Shown here: positions 27,002 to 35,440 of the stretch, in pieces
Numbering within the stretch: the first letter of the stretch is position 1
Layout of the letters: every line of letters begins with the position of its first letter
NCBI GenBank assembly: GCA_937883785.1
Contig: CALGDE010000033.1
Span: 1 to 35,602 of the forward strand
Length of the DNA stretch: 35,602 nucleotides
DNA from: an uncultured cyanobacterium
GTDB lineage: Bacteria; Cyanobacteriota; Cyanobacteriia; CACIAM-69d
Direction of reading: 5' to 3'
The notes under the pieces: model-generated
Database searches by the model: none
The model's input: the letters and a program-made list of their open reading frames with translations, nothing else
What the model was told of the DNA's origin: nothing
Program-made: the position numbers and the translations under genes

Positions 27002-28018
27002 ATGACCACCTTCAATATTGCTCTCTCCACAGATGCAATTCCGAAGATGCTTAAGGCATCGCAGCAGCAGTTAGGTGGGCAATGGCAAATCAACAAGGAC
27101 GAACTGTGCTGGGATATCGAGCAGCCCTTTGGTCTTTGGCAAAATCGATGTATTCCCGTTAGGGATGGGATTTATCTGGGGTTTATCCGGGCAGAACTGC
27201 GGCAGGATGTGTCCTTTGTGGAGGAGCTTGATCAGCTTTCAAACTGGGCGATTCGGTTTTGTCTCTCTGGACAATCGGTGCAGCGGTTAGAGGGCGAGAA
27301 TTTAGAAATCGTTGGTCGCCCTGGCATGAATATGATTGGCTTTGCGTCAGGCAAAATCCAAGCCAAAACCACCTATGCTGCGAATCAAGTTGTGGAGATT
27401 TTAAACGTTGGGATTGCACCGGAGCAGTTTAAGGCTTTGCTGCCGCCGGAGCTGGCGGAAATGGATTTTGGGCAAACGATCGCCCGTGATCGCCCCGACT
27501 CCAAGCTGCTGGTTACGGTGAACCAAACGACACCTGCGATGTTGACCGTGTTGCAGCAGATTATGACCTGCCCCCATGAGGGACAGCTAAAGCTGCTCTA
27601 TATGGAAAGCAAAGCCCTGGAGCTAATTGTGATGAAACTGGCGCAGGTGCAGGAGTCTGCTTCGATTCCACAGTTCAAATATCAAATTAAGGCTGACGAT
27701 ATCGAGCGCCTCCATCGAGCCCGGGAAATTTTGATTCAGAATTTGGCTCACCCTCCGTCTCTCAAAGCTTTGGCGCAGCAAACGGAGATGAACGATTTTA
27801 AGCTAAAGCGTGGATTTCGCCAGATGTTTGGCACAACGGTTTTTGGCTATTTGCATCAGTGTCGAATGGAAAAGGCACAGATGATTTTGGAGCGGGGAAA
27901 CTACTCGGTGGCGCAGGTGGCGCAGAAGGTGGGGTACGCAAGCCCAAGCCAGTTTTCCGCAGCCTTTAAACGCCGCTTTGGCGTAACGCCTCGCTCCTAC
28001 AAAGGTTATTGCGGCTAA
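27002..28018 (+). CDS. AraC-family regulator, PchR-like
   Basis: The 338-residue protein has an N-terminal domain of about 230 residues (probable ligand-binding) and a C-terminal AraC double helix-turn-helix (about 245-335): LKALAQQTEMNDFKLKRGF, then YSVAQVAQKVGYASPSQF and FKRRFGVTPRSYK. In Pseudomonas, PchR senses ferri-pyochelin and activates its receptor and uptake permease; this gene sits 140-160 bp before a TonB-dependent receptor and a RhtX/FptX-like permease. The receptor promoter holds a direct repeat fit for it. The start is ATG 27002, just after a Fur-box-like site. The ligand is not known. Confidence 0.9.
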   Translation: MTTFNIALSTDAIPKMLKASQQQLGGQWQINKDELCWDIEQPFGLWQNRCIPVRDGIYLGFIRAELRQDVSFVEELDQLSNWAIRFCLSGQSVQRLEGENLEIVGRPGMNMIGFASGKIQAKTTYAANQVVEILNVGIAPEQFKALLPPELAEMDFGQTIARDRPDSKLLVTVNQTTPAMLTVLQQIMTCPHEGQLKLLYMESKALELIVMKLAQVQESASIPQFKYQIKADDIERLHRAREILIQNLAHPPSLKALAQQTEMNDFKLKRGFRQMFGTTVFGYLHQCRMEKAQMILERGNYSVAQVAQKVGYASPSQFSAAFKRRFGVTPRSYKGYCG

Positions 28019-28061
28019 GGCGTGGTCAAGGGCGCTGCCTTTGAAGTGATGGCTGCAATTT

Positions 28062-28099
28062 AAAAAATCCGTTTCGGGCATGAAAAAATCCGTCTTGGG
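28062..28099. promoter_or_regulatory. Direct repeat, candidate AraC/PchR operator
   Basis: AAAAAATCCGTTTCGGG (28062-28078) and AAAAAATCCGTCTTGGG (28083-28099) are 15 of 17 identical and start exactly 21 bp apart, two helical turns, as for AraC-family dimers. The repeat ends about 25 bp before a -10-like TATAGT (28124-28129), where a -35 element should be; none is seen. This is the arrangement expected for activator-dependent transcription. Confidence 0.65.
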
Positions 28100-28130
28100 A
28101 TAATTTTCCGACTCGCGACTTTTTATAGTT

Positions 28131-28169
28131 CTCCACAACAGGATCTGTTGACTAATCAGTGTTGTGGAG
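28131..28169 (+). promoter_or_regulatory. Inverted repeat covering the receptor Shine-Dalgarno
   Basis: CTCCACAAC (28131-28139) is the perfect complement of GTTGTGGAG (28161-28169), whose GGAG is the Shine-Dalgarno of the receptor ATG at 28177. Between them AACAG and CTGTT can form a smaller stem. If transcribed the hairpin would hide the ribosome site; if not, it may be a repressor operator at the promoter. Confidence 0.55.
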
Positions 28170-28176
28170 TGTGGCC

Positions 28177-30408
28177 ATGAGTGGGTTTCGAACCAGTGCG
28201 GTGATGGGGGTGGTCAGTGCGATCGCGGGGCTATGGGCATTGGAAAACGCGCCAGCCCGGGCAAACCCCCCAGGGGCAGCACCGTCGGATTCAATGGTGG
28301 TCCAGGAGTCCGAAATGGAAACCAAAAGCGACGCGGAGGAGCAAACCGGAGATGCTGATGCCCTGCGCATTAACGTTACGGGGGAAGACGATGGATATTT
28401 TGCCCCCAATGCCGGCGCCGCCACACGCACCGATACGCCAATTATCGAAACTCCAGCATCGGTCCAGGTGATTCCGCGAGAAATCCTTGACGATCAACAG
28501 GTGATTCAGCTCGATGAAGCGCTGCGTAATGTGAGCGGTGTGGTGGTAGATTCCACTGAGGGCTCGGGGTTTCAGTACAGCATTCGCGGATTTCAAGGGG
28601 CGCGGGTGCTGCGGGATGGCTTTAGCGTGTCCGGATCCGACGCCGTATCCAATAACGGATTTTTAACCCTGCCAGAGGTGGCAAATCTGGAGCGCATCGA
28701 AGTGCTTAAGGGACCGGCGTCTATTCTCTATGGAGAAATTCAGCCCGGTGGTGTGGTCAACCTAGTCACCAAACGCCCCACTGAAGAGCCACTCTACGAA
28801 TTGCAGCTTCAGGCGGGAAGTCGATCGCTAATTCGCCCACAGATTGATTTTTCCGATCGCCTCTCCGCTGACGGTCGCCTGCGCTATCGCATCAACGCGT
28901 TGTATTCCAGCCAGGATAGCGTTCGGGATTTTGACCAAGATATTGATCGGGTGTTTGTGGCGCCGATGGTGACTTGGGATATTGGCGATCGCACCACCCT
29001 CACCATTGACGCAGAATATTTCAACGACGAACGCCCCAATGACGGTGGGCTACTGGCCTTTGGTGACGGCATCCTTGATGTGCCGGAGGATCGCATTACC
29101 GGTGAACCAGGAGACAAGGTTGAACGGGACTTCTTCAGCACTGGCTATCGTTTGGAGCACAACTTCAACGACAACTGGAAAATTCGCAACGCTTTCCGTT
29201 ACAGCCATCAGGATTATGAGGCTAACGCCTTCACGCCCACGGCATTTAATGAACCGGCAGGTGCCCTAATTCGGTTCAATACCGCCACCGAGATCGATCA
29301 GGAATATTACGGTTTTCAGACGGATGTGGTGGGTAACTTTGTGACGGGCAGTTTGAAGCACCGGGTGCTATTTGGTATTGATTTAAGCCGTGACAACACT
29401 GATATTGAGTCGCGAGGCAATCTGCAAGCGCCCTCCCCTCTTAATGTTTTTGACCCCGTCTACGGCACCGCACCCCGGGTAGGGTTTGACGACCTGCCCG
29501 ATGCTGCGCGTGTTCAAGACGTGACCACCCGCCGCTTTGGAATTTTTGCCCAGGATCAAATCGAGATTGTGGACGGGCTGCATTTTGTGGCGGGCATTCG
29601 CTACGACAGCGTTACCCAGGAAGTGGATAATGCACCCTCACTATTTTCTCGTCAGGGCAATGAAGCGGAACAAACCGTTGATTCCGTAACGCCACGGGTG
29701 GGAATTTTGTACCAGCCGGTGCCGGAGCTTGCGCTCTACGCTAGCTATTCCCAGTCTTTTACGCCCAACAGCGGCACCGATATTGACGGTAATTTGCTGG
29801 ATCCCGAGGAGGGCGAGGGCTTTGAAGTGGGGGTCAAAACCGAGTTATTTAACCGCCGCTTGAGGGCAACCCTGTCCTATTTCAATATCACTCGCGAGAA
29901 TGTGGCCACTCCTGATCCTAATTCGCCCCAGTTTGTCAATGCGTCCCTAGCTACCGGTGAGCAGCGTAGCGGAGGGGTGGAGTTGGATGTTATCGGCGAG
30001 ATTTTGCCCGGCTGGAATATTCTGGCAAACTACGCCTACACCAACGCCCGAATTACCGAAGATAACCAGTTTGAAAAGGGCAACGGCTTAGCGGGCATTC
30101 CCCGACACAGCGCCAATCTTTGGACCACCTACACCTTGCAAACCGGTGATTTAGCCGGACTAGGCTTTGGCTTTGGGTTGAATTATGCCAGCGATCGCCC
30201 CGGCGACTTAAACGATAGCTTTGAGCTAGGAGACTACACGATTGTCAACGCCGCAGTGTTCTATAAGCGGGACAACTGGGATGTGGCCGTTAATTTCAAA
30301 AATTTATTCAACGAAGACTATATTCAGGGCACGCCAATTTCCCGCGTGCGGGGCATTGAAGCGGGCGATCCCTTTACCGTTGTCGCCTCCTTCTCAGTGC
30401 GGTTTTAA
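28177..30408 (+). CDS. TonB-dependent siderophore receptor
   Basis: After a signal peptide (about 30 residues ending in ALENAPARA) comes a plug domain (TPASVQVIPREILDDQQV, then RGFQGARVLRDGF and RIEVLKGPASILYGE) and a long 22-strand-type barrel, ending in FSVRF with the C-terminal aromatic residue of outer-membrane barrels. It takes up ferric siderophores through the outer membrane using TonB energy. No N-terminal STN signalling domain is present, so control is through the upstream AraC protein rather than an anti-sigma factor. The frame starts at GTG 28159, but ATG 28177 has GGAG seven bases before it. The siderophore class cannot be read from sequence. The permease gene follows by 62 bp. 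Confidence 0.93.
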   Translation: MSGFRTSAVMGVVSAIAGLWALENAPARANPPGAAPSDSMVVQESEMETKSDAEEQTGDADALRINVTGEDDGYFAPNAGAATRTDTPIIETPASVQVIPREILDDQQVIQLDEALRNVSGVVVDSTEGSGFQYSIRGFQGARVLRDGFSVSGSDAVSNNGFLTLPEVANLERIEVLKGPASILYGEIQPGGVVNLVTKRPTEEPLYELQLQAGSRSLIRPQIDFSDRLSADGRLRYRINALYSSQDSVRDFDQDIDRVFVAPMVTWDIGDRTTLTIDAEYFNDERPNDGGLLAFGDGILDVPEDRITGEPGDKVERDFFSTGYRLEHNFNDNWKIRNAFRYSHQDYEANAFTPTAFNEPAGALIRFNTATEIDQEYYGFQTDVVGNFVTGSLKHRVLFGIDLSRDNTDIESRGNLQAPSPLNVFDPVYGTAPRVGFDDLPDAARVQDVTTRRFGIFAQDQIEIVDGLHFVAGIRYDSVTQEVDNAPSLFSRQGNEAEQTVDSVTPRVGILYQPVPELALYASYSQSFTPNSGTDIDGNLLDPEEGEGFEVGVKTELFNRRLRATLSYFNITRENVATPDPNSPQFVNASLATGEQRSGGVELDVIGEILPGWNILANYAYTNARITEDNQFEKGNGLAGIPRHSANLWTTYTLQTGDLAGLGFGFGLNYASDRPGDLNDSFELGDYTIVNAAVFYKRDNWDVAVNFKNLFNEDYIQGTPISRVRGIEAGDPFTVVASFSVRF

Positions 30409-30470
30409 GCTCACGTTTAATTCCGTATCTCGCTTTCCTTATTCAGTGGTGGTTTGCCCCCTAAGTAACC

Positions 30471-31712
30471 GTGTCCCCAAAGCCGCACGTTCAAAAGTAC
30501 ATTTTGCTGGGCAGTCTGTACGTTTCCCAGCTAATGCCGTTTTGGTTTTTGTATGAGGCGCTGCCGGTGCTGCTGCGTCAGCAAAATATGCCCCTGGAAC
30601 GAATTGGGCTGTTGCCGTTGGTGGCGATCGCCATGACCTTTAAATTCCTGTGGGCACCGCTGATTGATCGCTATAGCGTTGCCCGCTGGGGACACTACCG
30701 CTTTTGGATTATCACGTTCCAGCTTGCCGTGGTGGGGCTAACGGTCATTTGCAGTAGCTTCAGCCTGGAAAGCCAACTGCCATTGGTGTTGCTCACCCTG
30801 GGGTTGATGGGCGTGTGCTGCGCCAGCCAGGATATTGCCACCGATGCCCTGGCGCTGCGGCTACTTGCCCCCTCCGAGCGCGGCACCGGCAACGCGGTTC
30901 AGGGGGCGGGCGGTTCACTTGGCAAGATGATTGGCGGCGGTGGCATGTTAATTTTGCTCAGCCGATTAGGCTGGCAACCGAGTCTGTGGATGCTGGCGAT
31001 TATGCTGCTGGTGGCGCTATTGCCGGTGGTGCTACACCGCGAACCGCCCCGGCAAGATATTAATCGCGCAGCCACTATCACCCTGCGTAGCTATTTCCAA
31101 ATCTTTGCCCAATCCTGCCAACAGCCGGGAATGGGACCGTGGCTGTTGCTGCTAACCCTTTATGCCGCCGCCCAAAATCTTTCCGCAACAATGTTCCGCC
31201 CGCTTCTGGTGGATCAAGGTCTGAATGTAGATGATATCGGCTCACTGTTAGGGGTCGGCGGCACGACCATGACGCTAGTGGGCGCTTTGGTAACGGGGTC
31301 CGTAATTTCTCGGTGGGGACGACAGCGATCGCTCCTAATAGCCACAGCGCTCGCCTTTATCGGCGTGCTGCTCTACTTTCTACCCACCTTTGGATTCACC
31401 CAAATGCCCGTGCTGTATGCCATTGTCGGCACCATCTTCTTAGCCCTAGGCATGATCGCCACCAATAGTTTTACGATCATGATGGACAAAAGTCGCCCAG
31501 AAATGGCGGGCACCGATTTCACAGTCCAAACATCGTTTATCAGCCTAGGCGGCATCGTGGCCGCAGTATCCAGCGGTATTCTTGCTCAGGCGATCGGCTA
31601 TCGCGGCGTCTTCACCTTCAGCGCTCTGCTACTGCTGCTATGCGCCCTGTTGATTACAAAAATCCGGATATTAGCTCCGGCTCACCCCAGTGGAACCTTC
31701 GAACCAAACTGA
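30471..31712 (+). CDS. MFS permease of RhtX/FptX (AmpG-like) type
   Basis: The 413-residue protein has about twelve hydrophobic helices and no soluble domain. Features such as FKFLWAPLIDRY near the N-terminus and ASQDIATDALALRLL are shared with AmpG-like and RhtX/FptX permeases. RhtX and FptX each carry an intact ferric siderophore across the inner membrane without an ABC transporter. The position directly after a TonB-dependent siderophore receptor strongly supports that role. The start is a GTG at 30471 with a weak ribosome site, so translation may depend on coupling to the receptor gene. AmpG-type muropeptide import is the alternative. Confidence 0.87.
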   Translation: MSPKPHVQKYILLGSLYVSQLMPFWFLYEALPVLLRQQNMPLERIGLLPLVAIAMTFKFLWAPLIDRYSVARWGHYRFWIITFQLAVVGLTVICSSFSLESQLPLVLLTLGLMGVCCASQDIATDALALRLLAPSERGTGNAVQGAGGSLGKMIGGGGMLILLSRLGWQPSLWMLAIMLLVALLPVVLHREPPRQDINRAATITLRSYFQIFAQSCQQPGMGPWLLLLTLYAAAQNLSATMFRPLLVDQGLNVDDIGSLLGVGGTTMTLVGALVTGSVISRWGRQRSLLIATALAFIGVLLYFLPTFGFTQMPVLYAIVGTIFLALGMIATNSFTIMMDKSRPEMAGTDFTVQTSFISLGGIVAAVSSGILAQAIGYRGVFTFSALLLLLCALLITKIRILAPAHPSGTFEPN

Positions 31713-31719
31713 TGCCTTA

Positions 31720-31731
31720 GCTTGATCAAGC
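31720..31731. repeat. Palindrome GCTTGATCAAGC
   Basis: A perfect 12-bp palindrome lies 7 bp after the permease stop codon and about 85 bp before the AraC start. It may be an operator for a dimeric regulator, or half of a weak terminator without U-tract. Confidence 0.4.
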
Positions 31732-31816
31732 GATAGCTTTAAACAAGTCTGTTTTCTGGCGCTGGTTACACTGTTGCTGTTCATGGAATGTGGACAGACC
31801 AAAAGGAAGAATACAT

Positions 31817-32614
31817 ATGCCAGAACCCAGTATCATTCCTGACGTATCCGTATTTTCAATCTCCCAAGCCACCAGAGCGACATTCACAGAACTGTACTTC
31901 CAGTACACCTGCCTGGTTTTCATTCACGTTGGCAGCAAAAGGGTATTGTGCCCCGTTAACGGTGAAATGATCGGGAAGGCTGATGAGATGATGGTCTTCC
32001 CTCCTGGGGCGATCGTGACGCTGGAAAATCGCCCCGTACTGGACAATGGCTACCGAGCCACGGGTGTTTGCTTCTCCCATCCCATGGTGAAAGCGGTTTT
32101 CCCCATCAAGAAACGAGTAGCAACCCCCTTTGGCATCCAAATCTTGCAACTTTGCTCAGACCAGGTTCTCAAGATATTGGACAGCGTTCAGAACACATTG
32201 AAAGACGAAGAATTACCTGAATCTATTAGGCAACATCGTTTGCTGGAGCCTTTGATTTGGCTGAAATATCACGGCGTTCAACTCTCACCCTATGAGGATG
32301 AGAACCCACTGAGTAAGGTCAGAAGGCTGATCGAAACGGATCTAAGCCATCCTTGGCGGTCCAGTGAAGTCGCTGAATATTTTTCTATTAGCGAGTCAAC
32401 GATGCGGCGTTGGTTAGCTAAATCTGGGCAAGGCTTTGCAAGAACGCTACAAAATACCAGGCTGGAGCACAGTCTCAGTCTTTTACAGTCAACCGATATT
32501 CCAATTTCAGACATTGCGCTGGATTGCGGATTTAAAACACCATCTCACTTTTCGGATTCCTTTAGAAAAAGGTTTGGCATCAAACCCAGTGAAATACGCA
32601 ATGTGGAGAATTGA
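31817..32614 (+). CDS. AraC-family regulator
   Basis: The 265-residue protein has an N-terminal cupin-like domain (VLCPVNGEMIGKADEMMVF) and a C-terminal AraC HTH: SSEVAEYFSISESTMRRWL, then IPISDIALDCGFKTPSHF and FRKRFGIKPSEI. The frame opens at GTG 31790, but ATG 31817 is preceded by AAGGAAG at 7 bp. It is of the GadX/RhaS-like size class, not closely alike to the PchR-like protein upstream. It probably controls the secreted YbhB-like gene just downstream, as AraC regulators often sit beside their targets. The ligand is unknown. Confidence 0.88.
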   Translation: MPEPSIIPDVSVFSISQATRATFTELYFQYTCLVFIHVGSKRVLCPVNGEMIGKADEMMVFPPGAIVTLENRPVLDNGYRATGVCFSHPMVKAVFPIKKRVATPFGIQILQLCSDQVLKILDSVQNTLKDEELPESIRQHRLLEPLIWLKYHGVQLSPYEDENPLSKVRRLIETDLSHPWRSSEVAEYFSISESTMRRWLAKSGQGFARTLQNTRLEHSLSLLQSTDIPISDIALDCGFKTPSHFSDSFRKRFGIKPSEIRNVEN

Positions 32615-32782
32615 CTGTTTTTGGATAGATTACGCCTGACTGGGAGAAGCGCCATAAAATAGCTGCTGGTTAAATATGAAGTGTCGAAAGCCTATTTTGA
32701 AACCTCCAGTTTTCTCGGTGGAAAAGCGCTAAATCTGGACTTCACGAAGGCTTAGTTATTTACGCTAGAAAGGTCAAAGAGA

Positions 32783-33331
32783 GTGCTTAAACAGTGCATT
32801 GCTATTGGATTTTCCCTTGCGGCAACGGTGACGTCCCCTGCCTTGGCGCAAGAGTTTAGCCTGACCAGCACAACGGTTTCTGAAGGCGAAAAACTATCCA
32901 ACACTCACGTTTTTGAAGGGTTTGGATGCGAAGGAGAAAATCAGTCACCTCAGCTATCGTGGGCTGGAGCACCGGAGGGAACGAAAAGCTTTGCAATTAC
33001 CGTATACGATCCCGATGCTCCCACTGGCTCAGGCTGGTGGCACTGGAATGTGGTCAATATTCCGGGTGCCGTAAATTCTATTTCCCAGAACGCCAGTGCC
33101 GATGACAGTTTGCCCGGCGGAGCGTTGGAAATTCGCAATGACTATGGAAGCGCAGAGTTTGGAGGCGCTTGTCCTCCCCCTGGTGAAGTGCATCGCTACA
33201 TATTCACGGTATATGCCCTGGGTACAGAGCGCTTAGAACTCCCTGAAAATCCTAGCAATGCCCTGGTTGGCTTTATGACTCGCGCAAATGCGATCGACAG
33301 TGCCAGCATCACCGCTGTTTATCACCGATAG
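32783..33331 (+). CDS. Exported YbhB/YbcL-type PEBP (Raf-kinase-inhibitor-like) protein
   Basis: The 182-residue protein has a signal peptide (cleavage after SPALA) and the phosphatidylethanolamine-binding fold: FGCEGENQSPQLSW, then YDPDAPTGSGWWHWNVVNIP with the conserved DPDAP and HW motifs, and GEVHRYIFTVYAL. Family members bind small phospho-ligands or anions in a shallow pocket; the bacterial role is poorly known. It is periplasmic by prediction. The start is a GTG at 32783 with AAAGG nine bases upstream. It probably depends on the AraC regulator next to it. Confidence 0.9.
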   Translation: MLKQCIAIGFSLAATVTSPALAQEFSLTSTTVSEGEKLSNTHVFEGFGCEGENQSPQLSWAGAPEGTKSFAITVYDPDAPTGSGWWHWNVVNIPGAVNSISQNASADDSLPGGALEIRNDYGSAEFGGACPPPGEVHRYIFTVYALGTERLELPENPSNALVGFMTRANAIDSASITAVYHR

Positions 33332-33550
33332 ACATAGACAGCCAAGTATCGTTTGTTGCATCCTCGGTCAAGGGTGGGATTGGAGGTAAAAGAACATCCA
33401 ATCTTGCCCTTTACTGATCGATCCTAATTGCTGCGGTGGCTGCCCTTACTTACGCGTTACATTTCCTACATAGACTGTCTTAAGATCCTGAGGGACAAAG
33501 CATTAGAAGGAATAATTATTCAGCTACAAAATCTGCAAGAGTAGTTCATA

Positions 33551-35440
33551 ATGCCCCAGCCAAAAAAGCTTACGGAAATACAGCGTGAGAAGCTTGCTGT
33601 CAACGAAATTGAATCGGCAACTTGCGAAATTCGTGAGCTTTTCAAAGAAATTCTCCCAGAGGGACTGCCACAGGCAACGTTAACTGTTGCTTACGCAATT
33701 ATTGCCGACTTGGAGGAAGCAAGTCAGCGTGTAGCTGATGGTCGAATCTTAGTAGCGATTGTTGGAGGAAGAGGGGGCGGTAAGTCTAGCTTTATCAATG
33801 CAATACTGAATTACAACTTGCTTCCAGAAGGTCCTGTCGAAGCATGTACAACCTTCCCTGCAATAGTTAGTTTTTCCACACAGCACGAACTTAAAGTGGA
33901 TTCAGAGAATCCAAAGTACTGCACACAATTGGAGGAACTAAGTCGTTCCGATCTCAAGAATACTCTTCGCCACCTTCTTGATGAAGAGTTTAATCGCGAT
34001 AACGTTAAGCGGCTGAAAAGTGTAAATGTGGGGGTCCCAGAGAATATCTTGCGGCGTATTGAGCTTGCGGATGTTCCAGGATTTACTCTAGGCAACAAGC
34101 GTCAGCAGCTGTTAGCTGAAAGATACTCTACACAAAAGGCTGATCTGGCATTGGTACTCCTCAACAATGCTGATTCCGTCGAAATTAGAGGTATTGGAGG
34201 TCTTGATGGATTAGCAAGTTGCTTTAAAAATCGTTTAAAGTCCACAATATTCATTGTCAATAAAGCGGATGAAGATGAGTCGCTTGAGTACTTTGAGAAA
34301 CTAAAGCATCGGTTCATCGGAATGCTTCAAACACATGGAGCTGATACAAGTGATGTTCGCGTATACGCAGTTTCCGCTCGTGCAACTTTAAAAAAGTGGT
34401 CGAACACTTATGAATTCGATAAGATTCTCCGTGATTTTGTTGCTATCTCAGGGCAAAGTAGAGTCTTTGCCGCTGCGGGCTCATTTGATCGCGTTGCTGA
34501 TTCTCTTTCTGCTTTATGTATCTTGTGTAGAAAAGACAGAGACGTACTTCTTGAGTTGCGTGAAAGATTGGTTCAGCTATCACAGGTTGAACTCCACGCG
34601 CACGCGGACAGAATTCAAGACTTACTTTTATACAAGGGAATTATCGAAGCTCAGCGTCCTCCAAAAGTTGACTTTCATGATCTTGCTTTGCCCCTCCCAA
34701 ATTCATCGGAGCTCCCTGCAAACTACACAAGTCGGCTATTTCGGCATATTCAAGAAGATGGAGCTCGGATTGTAAACAGGAAGGTAGAGAATTATTTGGC
34801 TGACATCGAAGAAGGTTTGAGATGCGTACTCGAAAAGAGAACAAGCGAAGTCGCAACTCGGGTAAAGATGAGAGTAGAGGAAATTGAAGACCGGTTTGGT
34901 ATTCGTGGCGAAGTTTCGATCCCCAGAATTCCAAATGGTAGGACTGATTACGAATTTGACGACAATCTCGTTTCTCACTTGAAGCCTCGAAGGCATCGTA
35001 TACTTCTTGAGAAGCTGCTGCCTTTTGAGTGGCTACATCGCAGTATTGCACTACCTATTTTTGATAAGGCAACTATACAAACGCTTGTGGGTGGAGTTGA
35101 ATTGGATTTCGGCTCTGAGGAGGCTGATAGCGCAGATGAAGGAAGAGGGCTATTGAAAAGCACGGCTAAGCAGATGCAAGAGGCTTATGAGAGGTGCAGT
35201 AGAGGCACCGCAAAAATGTCCAATATACACATCAAATTCGTGAGTGAAAGTCACGTGGGTAGACTTCTGCGTGATTATGAGAATGCCTATCGTGAATACG
35301 TTGACGAGTGGGAGGACTGGCTTGGCAGGTATCAAAACCTGGTTGATTTAGCACTTCGCGTCAGTAGCAATGAAGTTCAGAAGAAGATCACTGATGCCGC
35401 TAAAGGGCTTCGTTACCGCGCAAACAGACTCAGACATTAG
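33551..35440 (+). CDS. Dynamin-like large GTPase
   Basis: The GTPase domain has G1 GGRGGGKSS (72-80), G2 threonines T100/T101 (ACTTFPAIV), G3 DVPGF (174-178), G4 VNKADED (N237, D240) and G5 SAR (275-277). Residues about 300-460 and 540-600 are helical with likely coiled-coil stretches, the expected middle and effector region of dynamin family proteins. There is no transmembrane segment. The P-loop has G76 where dynamins have serine in GxxxSGKS. Bacterial relatives include CrfC/YjdA, LeoA and BDLPs, some of which act in stress response or phage defence. The gene is AT-rich relative to its neighbours and I see no HIP1 octamer in it, which suggests recent transfer. No partner lies within the window. 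Confidence 0.75.
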   Translation: MPQPKKLTEIQREKLAVNEIESATCEIRELFKEILPEGLPQATLTVAYAIIADLEEASQRVADGRILVAIVGGRGGGKSSFINAILNYNLLPEGPVEACTTFPAIVSFSTQHELKVDSENPKYCTQLEELSRSDLKNTLRHLLDEEFNRDNVKRLKSVNVGVPENILRRIELADVPGFTLGNKRQQLLAERYSTQKADLALVLLNNADSVEIRGIGGLDGLASCFKNRLKSTIFIVNKADEDESLEYFEKLKHRFIGMLQTHGADTSDVRVYAVSARATLKKWSNTYEFDKILRDFVAISGQSRVFAAAGSFDRVADSLSALCILCRKDRDVLLELRERLVQLSQVELHAHADRIQDLLLYKGIIEAQRPPKVDFHDLALPLPNSSELPANYTSRLFRHIQEDGARIVNRKVENYLADIEEGLRCVLEKRTSEVATRVKMRVEEIEDRFGIRGEVSIPRIPNGRTDYEFDDNLVSHLKPRRHRILLEKLLPFEWLHRSIALPIFDKATIQTLVGGVELDFGSEEADSADEGRGLLKSTAKQMQEAYERCSRGTAKMSNIHIKFVSESHVGRLLRDYENAYREYVDEWEDWLGRYQNLVDLALRVSSNEVQKKITDAAKGLRYRANRLRH

